A stretch of 6,348 bases of DNA from Candidatus Hydrothermota bacterium. GTDB taxonomy: Bacteria; Hydrothermota; Hydrothermia; B15-G9. The notes below the pieces were generated by a model. It did not search any database and was not told where the DNA came from. It saw only the letters and a program-made list of their open reading frames with translations. Location: the NCBI GenBank assembly GCA_003645975.1, contig QNDP01000088.1, positions 1-6,348 on the forward strand. Reading direction: 5' to 3'. Each line of letters starts with the position of its first letter. The first letter of the stretch is position 1. The translations under genes and the position numbers were made by a program. Of this stretch, positions 1-6,153 are shown piece by piece.

Positions 1-1358
1 AGCGGTCTGGAACGCTCAATCGTTTCGGTCAGAAGCTCAGGGATCCGTTCAAAATCTGGCATCGGATGGCGCGGCGGCGCGCCTTTGTGCTCTGCAAGTT
101 TGAACGCAAGATAGAGCAGCAAAACCATTTGATTCATGAATGTTTTGGTTGCGGGCACGGAGATTTCGAGGTCGGATGCGATCGGTAGGAGCGGCTGCGC
201 CTTCATCGCAAGGGTCGAGCCAAGCACATTGATGACACCGATGAAGTCCTCCCGCCCTGTGCGTTCGCTGAAGACATTGACGCAATGGATGACATCTTTG
301 GTCTCGCCACTTTGTGAGACCGCAATCAGGATGTCATCTGATGTAATTGTATCGCCGTGTCTTTCAGGAAATTCGGCTGCGATCGATGGGATGATTTCGA
401 CGCCGGCGACCTTTGCGGCAAAGTAAGCGCCCATCAGCGCCGCATGATACGAAGTGCCCGAACCGACGATGTAAGTTCTTTGTGCATCGAGTATTTTGCG
501 AGCAGCCTCATCGTAGGCATCCAGCTCGGTCATAAGGTGCACGAGTTCAGCAACCTTCTGCGGCTCCTCGTGTATCTCCTTGATCATGAAATGGGGATGG
601 CCGGCTTTCGTGGTCGTCTCTGGCGAAAGCTGTGAGATCATCGGTTCTCGATGGATCACCTCGCCGGTGTGCAAGTCCCGCAGGATGTAATAGTCATGCC
701 CGAATTCGACGAACTCCCAGTCGTTCATCGGGATGATTCGTTTGGTGTGTTCGAGGATCGAGACTTGATCGCTCGAAGCACAGACGAACCCATCGCCCAC
801 ACCGACGAACAGCGATGAACCCTTTTTGACTGCGAAAAACCTGTTCTCATCGAGCTTTGTGATGGCGTAGGCGTAATCGCCGCGCAGGATTTTGGCGGCC
901 TCGATGATGGCTTTCACCATGTCGCCGGTCTCTTTGAACTTCTGTTCCACGACATGGACGAGGATTTCGCCATCGTTCTGGCCTCGAACTCGATGTCCTG
1001 AAGCCACAAGTTCATCGCGCAACACCGGTGAGTTAACGATGTTGCCGTTGTGGGCGCCCACGATCTGGCCGTCGCAATCCGCATGGGGCTGAGCATTTTC
1101 GACGGAAGGCGTGCCAAAAGTCGCCCATCTAAGCTGGACAAGGCCTTTGTATCCCCGAAGTTCATGGAAATTGAGCTTACGGGCGACCTCATCGACCTTG
1201 CCCGGCGCTTTCCGAAGCTCCCATCTGCCCGATTCCTCGATTGCAAACGCACCAACGGAATCGTAGCCCCGATAGGACAACCTTTTCGCAGCGTTCACAA
1301 GTATCTCTCCCAAATCATCTCGATTCTCATCAAAAACGATTGCGAAGAACCCACACAT
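1..1358 (-). CDS. glmS: Glutamine--fructose-6-phosphate aminotransferase (isomerizing), carboxyl end cut off by window edge
   Basis: This cytoplasmic enzyme makes glucosamine-6-phosphate from fructose-6-phosphate and glutamine, the entry step to UDP-GlcNAc for peptidoglycan and LPS. The frame is open from the ATG at 1358 to the window edge, about 452 of the usual roughly 600 residues. The N-terminal Ntn glutaminase domain (1 to about 230) begins MCGFF, with Cys2 as nucleophile. It carries YRGYD (29-33), RWATFG (77-82), NAQPH (88-92), HNGN (103-106) and the glutamine-binding Asp129 in QNDGE. A linker with HFMIKEI (256-262) leads to the first SIS domain, with GSGTSYH (299-305) and SQSGET (348-353), then PATKTF (402-407). 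The second SIS domain is outside the window. Motifs such as QNDGE instead of the common TDTE, and PATKTF instead of ASTKAF, suggest a divergent GFAT branch. The start is fixed by Cys2 and by an AAGGAGG ribosome site five bases upstream. It lies 91 bp downstream of the co-oriented glycosyltransferase gene. Confidence 0.93.
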   Translation of the reverse strand, partial: MCGFFAIVFDENRDDLGEILVNAAKRLSYRGYDSVGAFAIEESGRWELRKAPGKVDEVARKLNFHELRGYKGLVQLRWATFGTPSVENAQPHADCDGQIVGAHNGNIVNSPVLRDELVASGHRVRGQNDGEILVHVVEQKFKETGDMVKAIIEAAKILRGDYAYAITKLDENRFFAVKKGSSLFVGVGDGFVCASSDQVSILEHTKRIIPMNDWEFVEFGHDYYILRDLHTGEVIHREPMISQLSPETTTKAGHPHFMIKEIHEEPQKVAELVHLMTELDAYDEAARKILDAQRTYIVGSGTSYHAALMGAYFAAKVAGVEIIPSIAAEFPERHGDTITSDDILIAVSQSGETKDVIHCVNVFSERTGREDFIGVINVLGSTLAMKAQPLLPIASDLEISVPATKTFMNQMVLLLYLAFKLAEHKGAPPRHPMPDFERIPELLTETIERSRP

Positions 1359-1363
1359 AAAAA

Positions 1364-1370
1364 CCTCCTT
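1364..1370 (-). promoter_or_regulatory. Shine-Dalgarno site of glmS
   Basis: On the minus strand AAGGAGG lies five bases (TTTTT) before the glmS ATG. It is a near-perfect anti-SD match and fixes the start codon that exposes Cys2. Confidence 0.85.
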
Positions 1371-1398
1371 GACGCATGGGAATTGAGAACCGTCGAGA

Positions 1399-1404
1399 AT
1401 TATA
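1399..1404 (-). promoter_or_regulatory. Possible -10 element upstream of glmS
   Basis: The minus strand reads TATAAT, about 40 bases upstream of the glmS ATG, within the 91-bp gap after the glycosyltransferase gene. It would give a leader of about 30 bases carrying the SD site. No convincing -35 hexamer lies at 16-18 bases, so glmS may instead be co-transcribed with the glycosyltransferase gene. The gap shows no obvious terminator hairpin, and the leader is too short for a glmS ribozyme. Confidence 0.3.
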
Positions 1405-1449
1405 AAGTTTCGATTTTCAGGAAGGGATGTCGATGCTTCCAACTGAGGA

Positions 1450-2529
1450 TCAGAGGCTTAAGTTGAATCGATTGGAGACCAGACGGTGCATGTTTGCTTC
1501 CCAGTTTGCATGTAACTCTATGACTCGTCGGTTGATAGCGATTGCATGGCGTCTCAACGCAAAATTTTCAACTGCTTCGGCCAGCCGAGCGGCAAGTTTT
1601 TCGGGCGATCTCAACGGAAAGGTCAACCCGTTGATGCCATCGAGAATCCATTCGCGGTTCGCAGGAAGGTCGCTGACCACCGGGAACAGGCCGATTGCCA
1701 TCGCTTCAAGCAACGCCACTGATGTCGAATCGGTTATAGAAGCCGAAACCCAGATGTCGCCCTGTAACAGCGCTTTGACCATATCGTCCTTTTGAAGCCA
1801 GCCGGTGATACGGACATCTTCGGCTATTCCGAGCCTTTTACATTCCCTCTCAACGATTTCTCTCAGCGAACCGTCGGAGATAAGTGTCAGTTTCGCATGT
1901 AACTTGCTGCGTCTCAGGAATAAAGCGAATCCACGAACGAGTGTCAGCGGATCCATGTCGGGATCGAGTCGGCGATGGCTCACGATGTGCCAGACATCCG
2001 CACGGCGGCGCACATTGCCCTTGAATTGAGCGCGTATATCCTGCTCCACGCCATAGGGAAAGATGTCTATGCGGTCGTGAGGGTAATCGAAATCGAGCCT
2101 CAAGATGTCAGCCATCATCCGCGCATCGACCATCACCCGATCGGCCTTGTGGATTATCCATCTGGTGATTTTGCGGTGGATCGGGCTTTTTCGAGGCACT
2201 TCAATGATGTCCGAACCCCACATCGAGAGGTAAATTGGGTAGTCAGCGGCCGCCAAAGCGGCCATCAAGCCGTAATTCGGCACATAGTGCGGATTCACGA
2301 TGTCAGGACGATACTCGTGCAGAATCGGCCTCAACATCTTGGCGCGCAAAAGGTATCGGAATTTGAAAAACAATGGATTGACAGGGGGGAGCACCATGTG
2401 TGGGAATTCGACCCTAAATCTTGGCCTTTCAAGGCTTACGGCGAGCACATCGACGCCCTCATGGATGAGAGCTTCCATCCATCGGATCGAGTGCGGCACG
2501 GACAGATCGGTCAGAACAAGGACTTTCAT
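1450..2529 (-). CDS. GT4-type (GT-B fold) glycosyltransferase
   Basis: A probable cytoplasmic or membrane-associated retaining glycosyltransferase of 359 residues that moves a sugar from a nucleotide-sugar donor to a surface glycan or lipid acceptor. The donor and acceptor cannot be read from the sequence. The amino half starts with the Rossmann strand MKVLVLTD, then has H-x-VPNYG (81-87) and the GT4-like WGSD (104-107). FPYGVE (157-162) links the two halves. The carboxyl half holds the GT4 donor-binding region around TSVALLEAMAIG. The usual E-x7-E pair appears as Asp267-x7-Glu275. I chose the ATG at 2529 rather than the in-frame GTG at 2541 because the first strand begins there and GGTGG sits eight bases before it; the longer form would add four residues. 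The gene is divergent from dacB and upstream of glmS, which fits a role in envelope polysaccharide synthesis. Confidence 0.85.
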   Translation of the reverse strand: MKVLVLTDLSVPHSIRWMEALIHEGVDVLAVSLERPRFRVEFPHMVLPPVNPLFFKFRYLLRAKMLRPILHEYRPDIVNPHYVPNYGLMAALAAADYPIYLSMWGSDIIEVPRKSPIHRKITRWIIHKADRVMVDARMMADILRLDFDYPHDRIDIFPYGVEQDIRAQFKGNVRRRADVWHIVSHRRLDPDMDPLTLVRGFALFLRRSKLHAKLTLISDGSLREIVERECKRLGIAEDVRITGWLQKDDMVKALLQGDIWVSASITDSTSVALLEAMAIGLFPVVSDLPANREWILDGINGLTFPLRSPEKLAARLAEAVENFALRRHAIAINRRVIELHANWEANMHRLVSNRFNLSL

Positions 2530-2551
2530 TTCCAAAGCCACCGTTTTGATC

Positions 2552-2580
2552 CAAATTTTAGAGGGTGAGGCAAAAATTTG
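2552..2580. repeat. 8-bp inverted repeat in the divergent intergenic region, possible operator
   Basis: CAAATTTT (2552-2559) and AAAATTTG (2573-2580) are exact inverted copies separated by 13 bases, so the arm centres are 21 bp apart, about two helical turns. The left arm overlaps a minus-strand TAAAAT (2560-2555) that could be the -10 of the glycosyltransferase gene. The layout would suit a dimeric regulator, but AT-rich symmetry can arise by chance, and no cognate regulator is in the window. Confidence 0.35.
2555..2560 (-). promoter_or_regulatory. Possible -10 element of the glycosyltransferase gene
   Basis: The minus strand reads TAAAAT about 26 bases before the ATG at 2529, giving a predicted leader near 20 bases that includes the GGTGG ribosome-site candidate. 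No good -35 hexamer is seen at normal spacing, so support is weak. Confidence 0.25.
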
Positions 2581-2633
2581 AGAACATCGAGAGGTTGCAT
2601 CGACATCTTGGCCTGCGCGCCCGTTCTTTCAAG

Positions 2634-2662
2634 TTGCCCTCGATTTGAATTCGACTTAAAAT
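2634..2662 (+). promoter_or_regulatory. Sigma70-like promoter of dacB, predicted leaderless start
   Basis: TTGCCC (2634-2639), a 17-base spacer and TAAAAT (2657-2662) form a standard-spaced promoter. The dacB ATG begins eight bases after the -10 ends, so transcription would start at or just before the A of the start codon. The bases before the ATG contain no Shine-Dalgarno sequence, which agrees with a leaderless message. Confidence 0.5.
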
Positions 2663-2669
2663 CCACAGC

Positions 2670-4211
2670 ATGAAGCTCAAAAGGCATCTCGGACACTTCA
2701 AAGGGATTGTAGTGGGATTGGTGCTTGTGTGGGCTACGAGCTGCGCAACCCACAAACAAGCGGCGATAAACCAATTTGCTCAGAGCCAAGTGAACCTCTC
2801 CCCTCGACCTCAAGTTGCGGCGCAACCGGAGAAACCGAAAGTTGAGACCGTCAAGTGGCTTGACGATGGGCATTCGGACACTTTCAGATTGAGGATCGAC
2901 TCGCTGGTCTCGGCTTCGGGCATAACGGACAGGGCTTTTGTCGGCATCCACATCCAAGTTGTCGGCAAAGGTGTGCTTTACGATCGAAACGGAAACAAGC
3001 TTTTCCTGCCGGCGTCCACCGCAAAACTTTTCACAGGTGTCGCAGCACTGCACTATCTCGGTCAGGAATATCGTTTTAAGACCGAAATTTACAAAGACGA
3101 TGCAGGCAGGCTTTACATCAAAGGCTTCGGAGACCCCAGCCTCACCACCGGCGACCTGTATTCGATAGCTAAGCATCTGCAACTCATGGGGATACAGAAC
3201 ATCTCCGAGATCATCGTCGATGATTCCTATTTCGACACCCTCTGGCTCGGACACGGATGGATGTGGGATGACGAACCGTATCCCTACATGGCTCGAATCA
3301 GCGCACTTTCGGTCGATCACAATGTCATAGAGGTCATCGTTACCCCCAGCAAAAAAGTGGGAGGGAAGCCGCATGTCTCGGTCTATCCTGAGTCCGAATT
3401 TGTTGTCGTGGAAAATTTTGCGAAGACCACCGACACAGGCCGCACAAAGCTCAAGGTGACAAGGACATTCGACAATGGGAAAAACATCATCGTTGTGAAA
3501 GGCCGAATAAATCGCAGGACGAGAAGCGTGAGCGTGTGGAGAAACCTCGAACAGCCGTCCCTCCATGTGGGTTATGTGTTTGACAAGATTTTGAATTCGG
3601 TCGGGATACAGACAAGCCACAGGGTGAGGCGGGACACGGTGCCTGAGAACATCAGGGACACGGTCTTTGTCCACCGTTCCAGACCGCTTTTTGAGATCGT
3701 TGCGGACATGTTGAAGCCGAGCTCCAATTTTGTGGCCGAGCAGTTGCTGAAATCCATAGGGGCGAAATGCGATACCGTTCCGGGAACTGCGGTCGGAGGT
3801 ATCGGTGCCATAAAAAAGCTCTTGGTCGAGCATCACATAGGCGACACATCGGAATTTAGACTTGTGGACGGTTCCGGCCTTTCGAGATATAACCTTGTGT
3901 CTCCGAGACTTCTGGTCTCTCTTTTGGTCTGGGCTTACGAGAACCACAAGCTTTCGCCTGAGATACTGACTGCGCTTCCGATCGGCGGTGTGGACGGAAC
4001 TCTTTACAAGAGAATGGCATGGGACAAGGACGAGAAGAGGGTTAGGGCCAAAACTGGATCTATGACAAGCGTTTCCGCACTCGCAGGACTTGTGTGGACG
4101 AAAAGCGGGAAGGTCGTCGCATTCGCCATCATGGCGAACAACTATCTTGGCTCATCAAAACCGATTAGAAACTTTCAGGATGCACTCGTTGAACTCCTTA
4201 CGGAGTATTGA
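2670..4211 (+). CDS. dacB: D-alanyl-D-alanine carboxypeptidase/endopeptidase, PBP4 (peptidase S13), predicted lipoprotein
   Basis: An envelope-facing, penicillin-binding serine peptidase of 513 residues that removes the terminal D-Ala and/or cuts cross-links in peptidoglycan. All three active-site motifs are present: S116-T-A-K119 with the nucleophilic serine, S351-S-N353, and K461-T-G463. The family pattern DGSGLSR (400-406) is also visible. The long stretch between the first two motifs matches the inserted domains of class C low-molecular-mass PBPs (E. coli DacB is 477 residues). The amino end has a basic stretch, a hydrophobic core (about 12-22) and ATSC with Cys25, which reads as a lipobox; E. 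coli PBP4 is not a lipoprotein. A Pro/Lys/Gln-rich linker follows. The ATG at 2670 is chosen because it yields this signal peptide, although no ribosome site precedes it. lspA follows after one base, forming an operon whose second product could process this protein. Confidence 0.93.
   Translation: MKLKRHLGHFKGIVVGLVLVWATSCATHKQAAINQFAQSQVNLSPRPQVAAQPEKPKVETVKWLDDGHSDTFRLRIDSLVSASGITDRAFVGIHIQVVGKGVLYDRNGNKLFLPASTAKLFTGVAALHYLGQEYRFKTEIYKDDAGRLYIKGFGDPSLTTGDLYSIAKHLQLMGIQNISEIIVDDSYFDTLWLGHGWMWDDEPYPYMARISALSVDHNVIEVIVTPSKKVGGKPHVSVYPESEFVVVENFAKTTDTGRTKLKVTRTFDNGKNIIVVKGRINRRTRSVSVWRNLEQPSLHVGYVFDKILNSVGIQTSHRVRRDTVPENIRDTVFVHRSRPLFEIVADMLKPSSNFVAEQLLKSIGAKCDTVPGTAVGGIGAIKKLLVEHHIGDTSEFRLVDGSGLSRYNLVSPRLLVSLLVWAYENHKLSPEILTALPIGGVDGTLYKRMAWDKDEKRVRAKTGSMTSVSALAGLVWTKSGKVVAFAIMANNYLGSSKPIRNFQDALVELLTEY
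4202..4205 (+). promoter_or_regulatory. Shine-Dalgarno site of lspA inside the end of dacB
   Basis: GGAG lies seven bases before the lspA ATG and within the last codons of dacB. This supports the 4213 start and suggests translational coupling across the one-base gap. Confidence 0.6.
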
Positions 4212-4212
4212 C

Positions 4213-4689
4213 ATGGGTCTAAAGAAGTTTGTTCCATTCCTATCGACAACCCTCGTTGTCCTGCTCATAGACCAACTTTCCAAGCGATGGGTTTTGAACA
4301 ACCTCACCGTTCGGGACTCCATCTGCCTGATCGACGGCTATCTGTGCATCATTCTGCGGTTCAATCAATACAATGTCTTCGGCCTTAAACTGCTTCCGCC
4401 CAAGATAATGCCGTTCTTCATCGTTTTTGCCTCGCTTCTTTTGATCTACTTTGCACTCAAGGAGAAAAAATGGATTTACCAAATGCTCTATGGCTTTATT
4501 CTGGGCGGTGCTTTGGGTAACCTGTTTGACCGCTTGACGCTCGGCAAGGTCATCGACTTCATCGACATAGGGGTGACCCCGAGACTTCGATGGCCGACTT
4601 TCAACCTTGCGGACGCAGCGATAGACATCGGGATATTCGGCCTGATCGTCCTTGCGCTCATAGAGTCAAGGCATAAGGGTGATGTATAA
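4213..4689 (+). CDS. lspA: Lipoprotein signal peptidase (signal peptidase II)
   Basis: An inner-membrane aspartyl protease of 158 residues, normal length for the family, that cleaves the signal peptide of diacylglyceryl prolipoproteins before the lipidated cysteine. Four hydrophobic segments are visible, at about 6-19, 65-82, 90-104 and 136-150. Family motifs are DQLSK (20-24), GGALGNLFDR (98-107), VIDF (113-116) and FNLAD (130-134). By spacing, Asp115 and Asp134 correspond to the catalytic pair. The usual N-x-GAAF box is N51-Q-Y-N-V-F56 here, a clear divergence. The frame is open further upstream, to 4090, but that part only overlaps dacB. The ATG at 4213 directly precedes the first membrane segment and has a GGAG site seven bases before it. 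It is coupled to dacB, whose product is itself a predicted lipoprotein substrate. Confidence 0.93.
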   Translation: MGLKKFVPFLSTTLVVLLIDQLSKRWVLNNLTVRDSICLIDGYLCIILRFNQYNVFGLKLLPPKIMPFFIVFASLLLIYFALKEKKWIYQMLYGFILGGALGNLFDRLTLGKVIDFIDIGVTPRLRWPTFNLADAAIDIGIFGLIVLALIESRHKGDV

Positions 4690-4710
4690 AATTTCAGCGC
4701 TCGGCTTAAT

Positions 4711-4738
4711 TTGACGGCCTTTAAGTGCTGCCTATAAC
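4711..4738 (+). promoter_or_regulatory. Sigma70-like promoter of the gene at 4748, predicted (near-)leaderless
   Basis: TTGACG (4711-4716), a 16-base spacer and TATAAC (4733-4738) lie in the 58-bp gap after lspA. The ATG follows the -10 after nine bases, so transcription should start within about three bases of it. No Shine-Dalgarno sequence precedes the ATG. Confidence 0.55.
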
Positions 4739-4747
4739 ATTTTCGAC

Positions 4748-5413
4748 ATGATTCAGAAGAGATTATGCTTGACCGTTGTTCTGCTTGCCCTTTTAGCCAC
4801 AAGTTCCCCAGTTCATGGGCAAAGCGAAGGCAAATCCATGTGGAAGGCGATAGGTATTTCGCTCTTGGTGCCCGGCGGCGGTGAACTTTATCTGGGCAAC
4901 ACGAAGAGCGCTGTGCCGTTCATAGCCGCTGAGGTCGCATCATGGCTGGCATATTTCGGATTTAGAGTTCATGGAGATGCGCTGACGACCGAATACAAGC
5001 TGTTTGCGCACAGCTACATCGGCGCCGACCCGAACAATCCAAATGAGGACTACTGGTATGTCATGGAAATGTATTACAGCCGAGATGTGTATATCGAACG
5101 ACTGCTGAGAGAAGCCCGCCAGATATACCCTGACGATCCTGCGGCGCAACAGGATTATGTCCAATCACATGCAATTTCGGCCGATTGGGCTTGGCCGAGC
5201 AAATCGGTCTGGTTCGCCTATCAGGACAGGCGTAAAGCCGCAAGGACTGCCTACGAGCGTGCAAGAATCATGTTGGGAGTCATGATCCTCAACAGACTTG
5301 CAAGTGCAGCGGAGATATTCTTTTCAAGGCACAACAATAACAGCGGCGTCTCGCTCGATATGCGTGTGTTGCCAAACGGGAAATTCATGATAGGCTTTGT
5401 CAAACTGTTCTGA
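4748..5413 (+). CDS. Signal-peptide-bearing membrane or periplasmic protein of unknown function (DUF5683-like)
   Basis: A 221-residue protein with no assigned function. Residues 1-24 form a signal peptide (basic MIQKR, hydrophobic core, likely cut after VHG). A short helix then carries the motif PGGGELYLG (42-50), and a second hydrophobic segment runs through about 55-72. This 'PG-G-x-x-Y-x-G' pattern recalls the amino part of DUF5683-like proteins, which are common in FCB bacteria and related candidate phyla; that assignment is from memory and needs a profile search. The middle (about 75-155) is polar, rich in Tyr, Asp and Asn, and looks soluble. A final amphipathic or hydrophobic helix (LGVMILNRLASAAEIFF) precedes a short beta-like tail ending in VKLF. 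There is no cysteine beyond the signal peptide and no catalytic motif. It appears to have its own promoter and shares an operon with the HIT gene 17 bases downstream. A structural or envelope role is only an inference. Confidence 0.8.
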   Translation: MIQKRLCLTVVLLALLATSSPVHGQSEGKSMWKAIGISLLVPGGGELYLGNTKSAVPFIAAEVASWLAYFGFRVHGDALTTEYKLFAHSYIGADPNNPNEDYWYVMEMYYSRDVYIERLLREARQIYPDDPAAQQDYVQSHAISADWAWPSKSVWFAYQDRRKAARTAYERARIMLGVMILNRLASAAEIFFSRHNNNSGVSLDMRVLPNGKFMIGFVKLF

Positions 5414-5430
5414 ATGACTGGGAGGAGAGC

Positions 5431-5934
5431 ATGAAAAAGTTATGGGCACCTTGGCGGATGCTTTATATCCTTCATGCCGACAATACTGCTGAAACCGGTT
5501 GCATATTCTGCACATTGCCGAAGGACGAGGATATGGCAAAAAATTATGTGCTTTACAAAGGTAGCAGGTGCTTTGTGATGCTGAACAAGTTTCCGTATAA
5601 CACCGGACACATCATGGTCGCTCCCTACGCCCACAAGGACTCGATCGAAAAACTCGACAAACAGGAATCGGAAGAGCTTATGGATTTGGTTCAAAAATCC
5701 GTCGAGATACTCCGTAAGGCATTTAGCCCTCAAGGGTTCAACATAGGGATCAACATCGGTCGGGTGGCCGGCGCCGGCTTCGACGGACATGTCCATGTCC
5801 ACATAGTGCCGAGATGGAACGGCGACACCAACTTCATGCCGATCCTCGCAGATGTGAAAGTCGTTCCCGAAGGGCTTGATGAAACTTACAGACGGCTCAG
5901 ACCTTACTTTGAAAAGTTGGAAGCCCGAAAATGA
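5431..5934 (+). CDS. HIT-family nucleotide hydrolase/phosphorylase (Ap4A-type)
   Basis: A cytoplasmic histidine-triad protein of 167 residues, expected to split diadenosine polyphosphates or related nucleotide conjugates through a nucleotidyl-histidine intermediate. The amino end LWAPWRM (4-10) followed by CIFC (24-27) is typical of the bacterial HIT branch that includes mycobacterial Ap4A phosphorylase Rv2613c. The cysteine pair probably binds zinc with downstream histidines. Other family patterns are NKFPYNTGHIMVAP (52-65) and the triad GHVHVHIVPRW (119-129), with His120, His122 and His124; the middle His122 is the expected nucleophile. The ATG has a strong GGAGG site (5421-5425) five bases before it. 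The gene lies 17 bases after the preceding stop, so it is probably co-transcribed with it. Hydrolase versus phosphorylase activity cannot be decided from sequence. Confidence 0.92.
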   Translation: MKKLWAPWRMLYILHADNTAETGCIFCTLPKDEDMAKNYVLYKGSRCFVMLNKFPYNTGHIMVAPYAHKDSIEKLDKQESEELMDLVQKSVEILRKAFSPQGFNIGINIGRVAGAGFDGHVHVHIVPRWNGDTNFMPILADVKVVPEGLDETYRRLRPYFEKLEARK

Positions 5935-5997
5935 CGGATAAGTTTCTCTGAACCTTCCGCTTTTTCACTTGACTTTTTAATTTTTCTTTGTGAAGGG

Positions 5998-6013
5998 AAT
6001 TTTTTGAAAAATT
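5998..6013. repeat. AT-only inverted repeat
   Basis: AATTTTT (5998-6004) and AAAAATT (6007-6013) are exact inverted copies around a TG centre. Without G or C in the stem it would be a poor terminator. Local bending or an UP-like element is as likely as a structured RNA. Confidence 0.4.
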
Positions 6014-6137
6014 TTAAACTCGTTTGAGACCAAAAGGACGCCGGTTGCGCCACTTGCCGGTTTCAATGTCGGATCACATGCTCTTTTGCAATCTCGACGG
6101 ACCTACTTGAGTGTCAAAACATTGCGCAAGGAAACAC

Positions 6138-6153
6138 ATTTTTTCGGAAAAAT
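6138..6153 (+). promoter_or_regulatory. Small AU hairpin directly before the acyl-CoA dehydrogenase ribosome site
   Basis: ATTTTT (6138-6143) and AAAAAT (6148-6153) enclose the tetraloop TCGG. The stem ends one base before AGGAGGT begins. With only A-U pairs it would be marginally stable, so any effect on ribosome access is speculative. Confidence 0.35.

Noticed and set aside
1359..1449. Possible glmS riboswitch or ribozyme in the gap upstream of glmS.
   Set aside because: Only 91 bp are available, and the conserved ribozyme core and pseudoknot arrangement is not visible.
1050..1466. A 138-codon plus-strand frame across the start of glmS.
   Set aside because: It runs antisense through the glutaminase active-site codons and the glmS ribosome site, with no recognisable features.
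2530..2541. GTG at 2541 as an alternative glycosyltransferase start.
   Set aside because: It adds only four residues before the Rossmann strand and has no good ribosome site; the ATG at 2529 has GGTGG eight bases before it.
1975..2568. A 197-codon plus-strand frame antisense to the glycosyltransferase.
   Set aside because: The His/Val/Asp-rich translation shows no domain and mirrors the coding bias of the real minus-strand gene.
2526..3947. A 473-codon open frame on the minus strand, antisense to dacB.
   Set aside because: It is codon-aligned with dacB and stays open only because the first 426 dacB codons lack TTA, CTA and TCA. Its translation has no family motifs, while dacB has all three PBP motifs.
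4090..4212. Amino-terminal extension of lspA to the ATG at 4090.
   Set aside because: It overlaps dacB coding sequence out of frame, encodes no membrane segment, and the ATG at 4213 has an SD and normal LspA length.
5767..5794. A 12-bp GC palindrome and a 10-bp palindrome (GGACATGTCC) close together in the HIT gene.
   Set aside because: Both fall in codons for the conserved AGAGFDGHVHV stretch, so the protein sequence and codon preference explain them.
5918..5965. Possible rho-independent terminator after the HIT gene (GGAAG pairing with CTTCC before CTTTTT).
   Set aside because: The five-pair stem has a loop of roughly 30 bases and starts inside the coding sequence, too weak to call a terminator.
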